A stretch of 6,860 nt of DNA from Acidobacteriota bacterium (GTDB taxonomy: Bacteria; Acidobacteriota; Terriglobia; Terriglobales; Acidobacteriaceae), in contig JAJZIF010000204.1 of NCBI GenBank assembly GCA_021810735.1, forward strand, positions 1 through 6,860, in the 5' to 3' direction. Position numbers and translations under genes: made by a program. A model generated the notes under the pieces. It was not told where the DNA came from. It did not search any database and worked only from the letters and a program-made list of their open reading frames with translations. Positions 1 to 6,313 of this stretch are shown here, one piece after another. The number at the start of each line of letters is the position of its first letter. Positions within the stretch are counted from its first letter, which is position 1.

Positions 1-191
1 AGAAATTGATCGATGGCACTGTCCGGGCCTTCCACCTCGACGGTCACGCCGGACGAGGAATTGAGGATGTAGCCGGCCAATCCAAGAGAATGTGCCAGGT
101 TGTAGATAAATGGGCGAAAGCCGACACCCTGCACCACTCCCCGAATGAAGATGTGCTTGCGTGCTGTCGGGAGAGAGCGGGTTGTGGCCAT
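1..191 (-). CDS. hypF: HypF, carbamoyltransferase of [NiFe]-hydrogenase maturation (N-terminal fragment, runs off the left edge)
   Basis: Only the first 63 codons are present. They match the acylphosphatase-like domain that opens HypF. Residues 17-28 read RGVVQGVGFRPF, the acylphosphatase signature, with the substrate-binding Arg at 26. Asn44 in NSSSGV is the second catalytic residue. The GFRPF form with proline after the arginine is typical of HypF rather than of stand-alone acylphosphatases. HypF uses carbamoyl phosphate and ATP to make the thiocarboxamide on HypE that becomes the CN ligands of the hydrogenase active site; it acts in the cytoplasm. The ATG at 191 is preceded by AGGA in CACAGGATTTCCC, at normal ribosome-binding distance. 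It is divergent from the lipoprotein gene at 380. The zinc-finger, YrdC-like and Kae1-like parts would lie beyond the window, so a free acylphosphatase is not fully excluded. Confidence 0.85.
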   Translation of the reverse strand, partial: MATTRSLPTARKHIFIRGVVQGVGFRPFIYNLAHSLGLAGYILNSSSGVTVEVEGPDSAIDQF

Positions 192-379
192 GGGAAATCC
201 TGTGCCGTGTACGCGAAGCCTGGGTTGCGCCCAAGTCTACCGCTGCAATCAGGGTATATGAGAGGGGAAGTTGTCGGCGAACGTTGCCTCTCGACCCGCA
301 GGCGCCTATCTCGCCGCTTTTCCAACGAGGAATCGAGGAGTCACACATCGCGGGGGCACTGTCCGGCATCTATATCCGG

Positions 380-730
380 ATGAAATGGATTGTTGCTGTG
401 TTGTTCGGTCTGGTGGGTCTAAGTGGTTGTACTGCGCCGAATCCAAGTCCCGCTCAAATTCGCCAGGATACCGCGAATGCCACGGCGGCGGCGGCTCGCG
501 ATAGCAAGGCGGTCGCGCAGGGAATCGTCGAGGGACTGAGGAGCAAAGGGCAGCTGAACATCGATCGCGCAAGCAAGTCGGATCTAGAGACCTTGCCCGG
601 AATCGATAGCGCTGCCGCGGACAGGATCGTTGCCGGCCGCCCGTATGACGATTCGGCGCAGTTACTCCGGCGGCACATCGTGACGCGCGCGGAATACGAT
701 CGAATTGCAAGCCGGATCGAAGTCCATTGA
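380..730 (+). CDS. Small lipoprotein with a ComEA-like helix-hairpin-helix domain
   Basis: This gene encodes 116 residues. The N-terminus has a Lys, then a hydrophobic stretch ending in a lipobox LSGC (residues 14-17), so Cys17 should be lipidated and the protein anchored in a membrane facing the periplasm. Residues 25-57 are Ala-rich and probably helical. Residues 58-116 hold a helix-hairpin-helix fold: LNIDRAS, then LPGI (72-75) followed by AADRIVAGRPY, as in ComEA and the related secreted domains. Such domains bind DNA in ComEA, but in short lipoproteins of this kind the role is unknown. The ATG at 380 is chosen because it places the signal peptide correctly; no good Shine-Dalgarno sequence precedes it, and a reading frame open back to 161 gives no sensible N-terminus. 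It is divergent from hypF and convergent with the cytochrome gene, so it is probably a single-gene transcript. Confidence 0.75.
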   Translation: MKWIVAVLFGLVGLSGCTAPNPSPAQIRQDTANATAAAARDSKAVAQGIVEGLRSKGQLNIDRASKSDLETLPGIDSAAADRIVAGRPYDDSAQLLRRHIVTRAEYDRIASRIEVH

Positions 731-795
731 AGCTGGTATGGGCGGCATGGCGACGCTCGTCCAGGGCAGCAGGGCCGCCATAGCTAGCGGAGAAA

Positions 796-837
796 TTTTA
801 GGGAAAGGTCGTGCGCTGCATGACCCTTCCCCTAAAA
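796..837. repeat. Long imperfect hairpin in the convergent gap
   Basis: TTTTAGGG with AAAGG at 796-808 pairs with CCCTTCCCCTAAAA at 824-837. The stem continues inward through TCGTGC and GCATGA to a 3-base GCT loop, giving about 19 pairs with a couple of bulges and G-U pairs. It lies between two genes that end towards each other. Unlike a normal intrinsic terminator, the outer stem is 5' T-rich and 3' A-rich, so the RNA of either strand does not end in a clear U-tract. It may still block or stabilise 3' ends. Confidence 0.55.
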
Positions 838-871
838 AATTGTTCACAAATGTTTCCAGTGTTGCAACGAC

Positions 872-900
872 AGAGGGCCAGCTAACAGTCCAGGCCCTCT
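872..900 (+). terminator. Perfect 8-bp stem-loop, possible terminator
   Basis: AGAGGGCC (872-879) and GGCCCTCT (893-900) form a perfect GC-rich stem around a 13-base loop. On the plus strand it is followed after five bases by a run of five T (906-910), which fits a weak terminator for the lipoprotein transcript. On the minus strand it lies about 40 bases after the cytochrome stop codon and could also trim that message, but no U-run follows there. Confidence 0.45.
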
Positions 901-941
901 TGAACTTTTTCCACTGCAGTTGTCCCGGCTGCTGCCGGCGA

Positions 942-1262
942 CTACTTCTTCTGCAACGTGTGAATATAGGCGACGACGTCCGTAATCTGCGCGCCTGTCA
1001 GCTTCCCGGAATACGCGGGCATTTTCCCCTTGCCGTTCTTCGTCGCCGCCACCAGTTCCGCCGTCGACATTTTCATGACTTCGGGCGAGCTGAAGGAAGG
1101 TGCCTTCATGGCCTTGCCGGCAGGTGTCGCGCCGCTGCCATCCGCGGCATGACACATCGCGCACTTTGTCTTGTAAATGTCCGCTCCTGGACCCTGGGCG
1201 AATACTGTCATTGTTGAAAATGCCATGACGCCAACCACTGCCAATGCAAATCGATTTTTCAT
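942..1262 (-). CDS. Periplasmic monohaem class I cytochrome c
   Basis: This gene encodes 106 residues. A signal peptide is clear: MKNR, a hydrophobic core, and VFA before Q23, a likely cleavage point. The haem site is CAMCH at 34-38. The distal methionine is probably Met81 in GKGKMPAY. The C-terminal helix DVVAYIHTL (95-103) is typical of small class I cytochromes. The mature protein of about 84 residues would be a soluble periplasmic electron carrier. The start at 1262 has a strong ribosome site, GAGGAG, 8 bases upstream. It is the last gene of the minus-strand block, 50 bases after the barrel gene. It most plausibly hands electrons to or from the decaheme cytochrome, as MtoD is proposed to do in Sideroxydans. 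Class and localisation are solid; the partner is inferred from context. Confidence 0.92.
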   Translation of the reverse strand: MKNRFALAVVGVMAFSTMTVFAQGPGADIYKTKCAMCHAADGSGATPAGKAMKAPSFSSPEVMKMSTAELVAATKNGKGKMPAYSGKLTGAQITDVVAYIHTLQKK

Positions 1263-1312
1263 CGTTCGATCTCCTCTTCAACTACAGTGCTGCCAACATT
1301 CGTAGGCCCAAA

Positions 1313-3877
1313 TCAAAATTCATAGTGCATTCCGATGGTCAAGTTGTTCGCATGAAAGTTCCGCGCCGCGGTCTCACCCGCGGGCGATATGGTTAGACCG
1401 GTCTGAAGACCAGCCAGTGTGGGAGAGTTGCAGGGAACCACGGCCACCGGAGACGTAGGCGTGGGATTGGAAGTGCTGCATAAAGCTGCGCCGGAAGGCC
1501 CGCCCTCGCCGTAGCCGTAGAAATTGTATTCTGCGCTCAGGCTCCAGGACTTACGGACCGCCCATGCAAAATTCACAAAGGGAGACTGGTACGTGGAGAC
1601 CAGCGAGCCATTCACATCCCGCGCATCGTTGAAGAACCGGCTACCGCTCACGGAGCTGATGATGTAGCCAATACTGGAGTGGATTCTGTCGGTAGGGGAC
1701 AGATGGAGAGCTACCGACCCGTACTGCGTCGGCGCATCCATGAAGTCCTTGACCGGCCCGAACTCGTAGTAGGTGGTTCCCCTCACGGTCGCGCCGGGGC
1801 ACGCCGTGCCGCTCGGCGTCGCTGCTCCAGGCAGCGTAGGGCTGGCGGCGGCGTCATAGCAGATGTTGGTCGACGTATACACATCGCCGTAGGAGTAGTT
1901 GAAATCGAACCCATAGTGCGCATTCGGCGACAGCACCCCACCCATGCTTACGACCCGGCTGTGGTCGACATGATCCAGCGATCCGGCTGCGGAGGCCGTG
2001 CCTGTGTTGTTCGTGTTGTTATGCCGTTCCACGCCGTTGTAGGCGCCCGACAGCGTCGCCCAGGGCTTCGGCCTGTAGATGGTATGGACCCTGTAGCGCT
2101 GCGTTTCCCGCGGAGTGAGCGGCGTGAATGCGTTGTCGTTATAGAACAGCCCGATGCTGCCATTGACGTTCCAATGCTCGCTGGGACGCAGGCCGGCGTT
2201 GAAGATTCCGCCGTTTTCGTGAATGGTGACGGTTCCGTTGTTGGTCGCGCGCGGGGCCAATGGAGCGTTATGAGGAATGCCTTCCGCGATGATGTGCGTT
2301 TGGTAGCGATAGGTCACCGAGAAGGTCGCGCGGGACCAGCCATCCCAGGTCGCCATCAGGTTGTTGGTCAGGAACTTCTGCCCGAAAAAGTCCGGCAGCG
2401 GCGTGCCGTTGGGGTTGCCCTCAACCGTGACCGGGGTTCCAGGCGTCAGTGGACCCGAGTAGTTGATGGTCTCATTCGGGTTCGGGGGCGTAACCAGAGT
2501 GGCCCCTTTGGAGATATTTGCGATGCCGGGTTGCTGGACATTGGAGAAGACAACCTGATCCGCAAGGCTGATCGTTTTCGTCGCATTCCAATCGATGCCG
2601 TAATCGACAGCGATGACCTCCCGTCTGGCATTCGCGTTGCCTGTATATGTGATGGAACGAACCGCCCCGGACAGTCCCTGGAAGTTCTCATAGTAATTGG
2701 GAAGGTTCATATTCGCGTTGGTGTAGCGCACATCGCCGTTCATCGCGACGTTCGGGATGCTGGAGCTTTGGAACCGGAAAATCTCCGTGGGGTACAAAAT
2801 GCGTGTCGGCTGGCTGCGAAGGTAGCTGACAGCGACACTGCATGCCGGATTGATGATGGGCAGCCCGCCTGGGGTTTGCGCGGGCGACAGGATCGTATAG
2901 GGCGCGGCGCCCATACTTCCCGTATTGCAGCTGCCGATGCCGTAAGGCGGAATGCTGTCCCATCCGCCCGGAGCCACCGGCGTTCCGTCCGCCTCCTGTG
3001 CGATGAAATCGCTCGGGGCCAGAGTAAAGTAGGAGCCTTCCTTGTAATGATCGACCTCTTCTTCAAAGGTCAGCGTGGTTTTCAGCAAGGGTTTCCAGTC
3101 GATCCCTCCGATAAAATCGTCGGTGCTGTTGCGTTGATACTGCTCGAGCAGTTGAGTATTCGTGCCGATCGAGGCTGCAAAGAAGGGGCTCGACGCGCCG
3201 GGACTCAGGCTCGGGCCCTGGAATACATTTTGCGAGTATTCGAAATGGTACGTGACCTTGGAGATCGGAAAGATCGTAAGGCTCGTGTCCGTCATCCTCC
3301 GCACTGTGTTGTACAGGAATGGTGACTGCTTCACCTGCGGCCATGCAAGCGAGCCCGTGGGCGCAGTGGTTGGCCCGATGGGGATCGACTGCCCTGCGGG
3401 GATGTTCGGGTTGCCCAGCAGGTCGTAATCGAAGTACTGGCGATCGCGCCGGAACGTTCCCGAGAACTGGTAGATTTTGCCTTTGGAGAAGTTCATCGTG
3501 GCTTGGTCGTATGGGTTCCCGCCCCACCCGGTGCTGTAGGCCGTCAGGGAATCGACAAGCGTATGCTTTGTGGTCGGCAACGCCTGCATCTGAAAGGAGC
3601 TGCCCAGCACGCGCGGCCCGGACTGCATATTGACCATCGTGTCGTACATGGCCCCACTGCCTGTGAGGCTGGTCATGTTCCCGCCCAGATTGATGCTCCC
3701 GTGGAGCGTATATCCATTCGGCGCAGCCGACGCAGAATCCGGCATCGCAACCTGGGCGGCAGCGACGCCCGCGATCATCAGCAATATGGCGACTCCCATG
3801 CCCCCGGCGATACGCTGGACCATTGCGAGAGAGAGCTTTTGATGGTGCAGCCTTGAAAGTTCATCTGTCTTCTTCAT
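1313..3877 (-). CDS. Outer-membrane beta-barrel porin, MtrB/PioB-like, partner of the decaheme cytochrome
   Basis: This gene encodes 854 residues. It has a long n-region and a hydrophobic segment (24-41) ending in AAA before Q42, a likely signal peptide. The rest is full of alternating aromatic and polar strands, with long Gly/Pro/Asn-rich loops. The C-terminus is HYEF, the terminal Phe expected for BAM-dependent insertion. RRDRQYFDYDLLGNP lies at 143-157 and looks like a conserved early strand pair. There is no TonB box, plug domain or SusC-like feature. Its place 56 bases after a decaheme cytochrome gene is the main reason to call it the sheath of a porin-cytochrome conduit. It is longer than Shewanella MtrB (about 700 residues). 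The N-terminal CXXC of Shewanella MtrB is absent; instead six cysteines form three close pairs (317/346, 673/693, 800/816). The start at 3877 has GAGG 8 bases upstream. Barrel and export are firm; the exact family is an inference. Confidence 0.8.
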   Translation of the reverse strand: MKKTDELSRLHHQKLSLAMVQRIAGGMGVAILLMIAGVAAAQVAMPDSASAAPNGYTLHGSINLGGNMTSLTGSGAMYDTMVNMQSGPRVLGSSFQMQALPTTKHTLVDSLTAYSTGWGGNPYDQATMNFSKGKIYQFSGTFRRDRQYFDYDLLGNPNIPAGQSIPIGPTTAPTGSLAWPQVKQSPFLYNTVRRMTDTSLTIFPISKVTYHFEYSQNVFQGPSLSPGASSPFFAASIGTNTQLLEQYQRNSTDDFIGGIDWKPLLKTTLTFEEEVDHYKEGSYFTLAPSDFIAQEADGTPVAPGGWDSIPPYGIGSCNTGSMGAAPYTILSPAQTPGGLPIINPACSVAVSYLRSQPTRILYPTEIFRFQSSSIPNVAMNGDVRYTNANMNLPNYYENFQGLSGAVRSITYTGNANARREVIAVDYGIDWNATKTISLADQVVFSNVQQPGIANISKGATLVTPPNPNETINYSGPLTPGTPVTVEGNPNGTPLPDFFGQKFLTNNLMATWDGWSRATFSVTYRYQTHIIAEGIPHNAPLAPRATNNGTVTIHENGGIFNAGLRPSEHWNVNGSIGLFYNDNAFTPLTPRETQRYRVHTIYRPKPWATLSGAYNGVERHNNTNNTGTASAAGSLDHVDHSRVVSMGGVLSPNAHYGFDFNYSYGDVYTSTNICYDAAASPTLPGAATPSGTACPGATVRGTTYYEFGPVKDFMDAPTQYGSVALHLSPTDRIHSSIGYIISSVSGSRFFNDARDVNGSLVSTYQSPFVNFAWAVRKSWSLSAEYNFYGYGEGGPSGAALCSTSNPTPTSPVAVVPCNSPTLAGLQTGLTISPAGETAARNFHANNLTIGMHYEF

Positions 3878-3933
3878 ATCGAACCTCGCTTCGAAAAAAC
3901 GTCAAGACATCAAAACCGCTGAGTTGGCCATCA

Positions 3934-4860
3934 TCACCGAATGAAAGCGGCATTGAGGTTGGATCCGTGGATCATGGTGTGGCAGCCGGTGCAGGGTGTT
4001 AGCTCTTGCGATCCCGGGTTCATCCCGTGGATCGTATCGGCGCTCACCTGGCTATGGCACTGGTTGCACAATGTATTGATCGTCGGCATATTCAGCAGCC
4101 GGGCGTTCTGAGAGCCGTGCGGCGTGTGGCACGCCATGCACCCTTCCCCTTTGACCACGGCGTGCTCATATACGAATGGCCCGCGCACATCCATATGGCA
4201 TTTGGTGCAGATCATGTTCTGATCGGCGGTAATTCTCAAATTGCTGTTCTGGAATGTTCCGTGCGCGTCGTGGCAGTCGGTACAGTTGACTCCACCTTCG
4301 TTCACCGGGTGGTGGAATGGCATGTCGAATGACCCCTTCACGTCGGTGTGGCAACTGAGGCACAACGTCGGCTGCGGCAGTTTCAGCAGGGCCTGTTCGC
4401 TCTGCGGGGCGTGAATGCTATGACAACTGATGCAGCTCAGGCCGGCCTTGGCATGGGGCGAGCGCTCGAAATTCGGATGCACTCCAGCATGGCATCCCAG
4501 GCAAGTCGCATCGATCTGACTGGCGGGTGCCTTGCTGGGCAGGAAGATCTTGGTGATCTCTCCGCCGCTGTCCACGTGGGCTTGCCCCGGTCCGTGACAG
4601 CTCTCGCACGTAATGCCCTTGCCATTGTGCATAAGCGCAAGCTTGGAATGCGGGTTGTTGGCAAAGTTCTTGCCCACTTCCGCATGGCAGGTCAGACAAG
4701 TCTCGGAGCCAACGTAGCCGGGTGCCCCGGTCGTGGCCGTCGGGGGAGTTTGGGGTGCGTTGGTCTGCTGACCGGTCTTACCCGCGGCATACACCGGTCC
4801 GGTATTCCAGAGTCCGGCTAGTCCGACGACCAGCGCAACACATAGGAGCAAACGTTTCAT
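3934..4860 (-). CDS. Periplasmic decaheme c-type cytochrome, DmsE/MtrA family
   Basis: This gene encodes 308 residues. A signal peptide covers residues 1-25 or 26 (MKRLLL, hydrophobic core, VYAA). After a Pro/Thr/Gln-rich linker, ten CXXCH haem sites begin at Cys 55, 85, 120, 143, 167, 193, 218, 241, 265 and 290, evenly spaced at 22-35 residues, with many extra His for bis-His ligation. YVGSETCLTCH, CESCHGPG with AHVDSGG, and the ending CTGCHTMIHGSN are typical of the DmsE/MtrA family. The size also fits MtrA (about 330). These proteins pass electrons through an outer-membrane barrel. The frame is open upstream to 5376, but the ATG at 4860 is chosen because GGAGG precedes it by 4 bases and it creates the signal peptide; the upstream extension is low-complexity and lacks one. 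It is the first gene of the block, followed by the barrel and the small cytochrome. Confidence 0.95.
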   Translation of the reverse strand: MKRLLLCVALVVGLAGLWNTGPVYAAGKTGQQTNAPQTPPTATTGAPGYVGSETCLTCHAEVGKNFANNPHSKLALMHNGKGITCESCHGPGQAHVDSGGEITKIFLPSKAPASQIDATCLGCHAGVHPNFERSPHAKAGLSCISCHSIHAPQSEQALLKLPQPTLCLSCHTDVKGSFDMPFHHPVNEGGVNCTDCHDAHGTFQNSNLRITADQNMICTKCHMDVRGPFVYEHAVVKGEGCMACHTPHGSQNARLLNMPTINTLCNQCHSQVSADTIHGMNPGSQELTPCTGCHTMIHGSNLNAAFIR

Positions 4861-4889
4861 AGAGCCTCCATTGCGGTTCAGACAGCTTT

Positions 4890-4908
4890 GTCGATTCTGA
4901 CAATCGAC
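4890..4908. promoter_or_regulatory. 7-bp inverted repeat in the leader of the decaheme gene
   Basis: GTCGATT and AATCGAC flank a 5-base spacer. It lies 30-48 bases before the decaheme start codon, so it could be an operator or a hairpin in the 5' leader just ahead of the ribosome site. Confidence 0.4.
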
Positions 4909-4942
4909 TCGCATTGCGTGAACATCATCGATTGCGACAGAA

Positions 4943-4956
4943 GAGATTAGAATCTC
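4943..4956. promoter_or_regulatory. 14-bp palindrome GAGATT-AG-AATCTC
   Basis: Six-base arms are perfectly complementary around a central AG. It lies about 85 bases upstream of the decaheme start. On the minus strand it includes TCTAAT, which resembles a -10 box, though no matching -35 is seen. A regulator binding here could overlap the promoter of the cytochrome block. Confidence 0.4.
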
Positions 4957-4969
4957 CCGCGTTTGCTTG

Positions 4970-4987
4970 CAGTGATGGTCGTCACTG
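4970..4987. promoter_or_regulatory. 18-bp dyad CAGTGA-N6-TCACTG
   Basis: Perfect 6-base arms surround a 6-base spacer, a geometry common for dimeric helix-turn-helix activators. It sits about 110 bases upstream of the decaheme start and just beyond the GAGATT palindrome. The binding protein is unknown and is not encoded in the window. Confidence 0.4.
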
Positions 4988-5166
4988 ATGTTGGAGTGAG
5001 CGCCATACCGCGGATTTACAGGCGCGATACCGCATAGCGCGGCCTCGGAAAGATGTGTTTCACGCTGGAGGTTTCGCGTGCGTTTTCGAGGAGATCGGCA
5101 AGGATTGCGGCGTGGATTTGCCGGAGAGCGTGGACTGTGCGCGGACGACGCCAGAGGAAAGCGATC

Positions 5167-5201
5167 GCAGTTTTGCAGTTTTACTGGTGCGGCAATGCCG
5201 C
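5167..5201. promoter_or_regulatory. Tandem GCAGTTTT repeat followed by a 13-bp palindrome
   Basis: GCAGTTTT occurs twice head to tail at 5167-5182. The second copy overlaps a small dyad CAGT-TTT-ACTG. At 5189-5201 lies GCGGCA-A-TGCCGC, a perfect palindrome about a single base. TTTTGC (5171-5176) and GCAAAA (5202-5207) bracket it. All lie 120-155 bases upstream of the dehydrogenase start and may be regulator sites. Confidence 0.35.
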
Positions 5202-5222
5202 GCAAAATTGAACTGTCATCCT

Positions 5223-5269
5223 GATGCGACGCATCTCTGTATATGTATTCTCCTCGGAATAAACCGAGG
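5223..5269 (+). promoter_or_regulatory. Palindrome and leader hairpin upstream of the dehydrogenase
   Basis: GATGCG-A-CGCATC (5223-5235) is a perfect 13-bp palindrome just before TATATG (5240-5245), a possible -10 box. It is followed by CCTCGG-AATAAA-CCGAGG (5252-5269), a 6-bp stem with a 6-base loop that would sit in the 5' leader. The arrangement suggests an operator at the promoter, but no clear -35 element was found. Confidence 0.35.
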
Positions 5270-5320
5270 TTCTTCGCGCTCTCTCTGGTGGATGACATTG
5301 TTTGCCCGGAAAGGAAGCAC

Positions 5321-6313
5321 ATGAAAGCCGCGATTCTGAATTCTCCAGTTGGCATTTCCGGCCACGCTCTTCGCATCGAGGACGTGCCCCGGCCTCACGC
5401 GGAACCCGGTCAGGTCCTTCTGCGCGTCCGCGCCTGCGGCGTCTGCCGTACCGACCTGCACATCCTCGCAGGAGAACTTCCGCCCCGGCGTGAAAAGTTG
5501 ATTCCCGGTCATCAAATTGTGGGCGAGATTGTCGAAGGCGAGACGCTGGAACTGCCCGCCGGGACGCGTGTCGGCGTTTCCTGGATGGGCGGCGTGGACG
5601 GGACCTGCTGGTACTGCCGGCATGACTCCGAGAACCTGTGCGATGCGCCGACCTTCACGGGGTATACCGTGAATGGCGGCTATGCGGAGTATGCGACCGC
5701 CAGGGCTGATTTTGTTTTTCCTCTCCCAGAAGCTTTGGACGATCTGCACGCCGCGCCGCTGTTGTGTGCCGGCATCATTGGGTTTCGCAGTCTGCGCGTG
5801 GCCGGCGTCCTGCCCGGCGAGTGCGTGGGCTTGTTCGGTTTCGGCGCGTCCGCTCACCTCGCGATTGCCGTCCTGCGCGCCTGGAAGTGTAACGTGTATG
5901 TCTCGACGCGCGGGGCGTCTCATCGCCGCCTGGCCGAATCTCTTGGCGCTACGTGGGTGGGAAGCGAGACCGAGAAACCTCCAGTGAAATTGGACCGTGC
6001 CGTGACCTTTGCGCCCAGCGGCGATGTTGTTGTCGCAGCGCTTTCGTGTTTGCGCAAAGGCGGCGTGGTGGCCATCAATGCGATTCATCTGGATAAAATG
6101 CCTGCGTTCGACTATGACAAACTGCTGTGGGGCGAGCGGCAGATTCGCAGCGTTGCGAATATGACGCGGGCGGACGCGCGCGACTTTCTCGAAGTTGCGG
6201 CGGAAATTCATCTGGAGTCGAAAACGGCCGCATTTTCTCTGGACAATGTGAATGACGCGCTGCAGGCGATCAAGGACGACGCCATCGATGGCGCGGCGGT
6301 GATTCTTCCTTGA
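5321..6313 (+). CDS. Zinc-dependent alcohol dehydrogenase family protein (medium-chain dehydrogenase/reductase)
   Basis: This gene encodes 330 residues, the usual length for the short zinc-alcohol-dehydrogenase subfamily. The GroES-like catalytic domain has ACGVCRTDLH (38-47) with Zn ligand Cys42, PGH with His64, and a likely third ligand, Cys149, in LLCAG. The Rossmann domain has GFGASAH at 173-179 for NAD(P). The lobe that binds structural zinc reads DGTCWYC to ENLC (93-107): Cys96, Cys99 and Cys107 are present, but the first expected Cys is Asp93. It should be a cytoplasmic enzyme converting an alcohol and an aldehyde; the substrate cannot be told. The acidic residue that marks NAD preference at the end of the second Rossmann strand is not evident (VSTRG). 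The ATG at 5321 is chosen over 5243 because AAGGAA lies 4 bases upstream and the protein begins MKAAIL as in homologues. It is divergent from the cytochrome block. Confidence 0.92.
   Translation: MKAAILNSPVGISGHALRIEDVPRPHAEPGQVLLRVRACGVCRTDLHILAGELPPRREKLIPGHQIVGEIVEGETLELPAGTRVGVSWMGGVDGTCWYCRHDSENLCDAPTFTGYTVNGGYAEYATARADFVFPLPEALDDLHAAPLLCAGIIGFRSLRVAGVLPGECVGLFGFGASAHLAIAVLRAWKCNVYVSTRGASHRRLAESLGATWVGSETEKPPVKLDRAVTFAPSGDVVVAALSCLRKGGVVAINAIHLDKMPAFDYDKLLWGERQIRSVANMTRADARDFLEVAAEIHLESKTAAFSLDNVNDALQAIKDDAIDGAAVILP

Larger units (their letters stand above)
4861..5320. promoter_or_regulatory. Divergent control region between the cytochrome block and the alcohol dehydrogenase
   Basis: These 460 bases separate two divergent start codons and hold no convincing gene. 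Open frames run through it on both strands, but they lack signal peptides, ribosome sites or recognisable protein character. The region is unusually rich in short perfect dyads, listed separately. Promoters for both directions must lie here. I see no convincing sigma-70 or sigma-54 pair; TATATG at 5240-5245 is the best -10-like element for the plus-strand gene. Confidence 0.6.

Noticed and set aside
161..379. Upstream extension of the lipoprotein gene to 161
   Set aside because: It would overlap the start of hypF and place the lipobox in the middle of a protein; the ATG at 380 gives a proper lipoprotein signal.
1679..3325. A 548-codon open frame on the plus strand, antisense to the barrel gene
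   Set aside because: It has no domain, signal or ribosome site and an Arg-rich composition typical of the complementary strand of a GC-rich gene; the barrel on the minus strand is clearly the real gene.
4834..4860. Lipoprotein signal in the decaheme cytochrome because of Cys7 (LLLC)
   Set aside because: The Cys comes too early and LLLC does not fit the lipobox; a normal cleavage near VYAA after a full hydrophobic core is present.
5055..5324. An 89-codon Cys-rich open frame in the divergent control region
   Set aside because: It has no ribosome site or recognisable motif, it overlaps the dehydrogenase start and the cysteines form no metal-binding pattern.
4861..5376. N-terminal extension of the decaheme cytochrome by 172 codons
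   Set aside because: The frame is open but has no recognisable protein character, and it would bury the signal peptide; the ATG at 4860 has GGAGG and begins the signal peptide directly.
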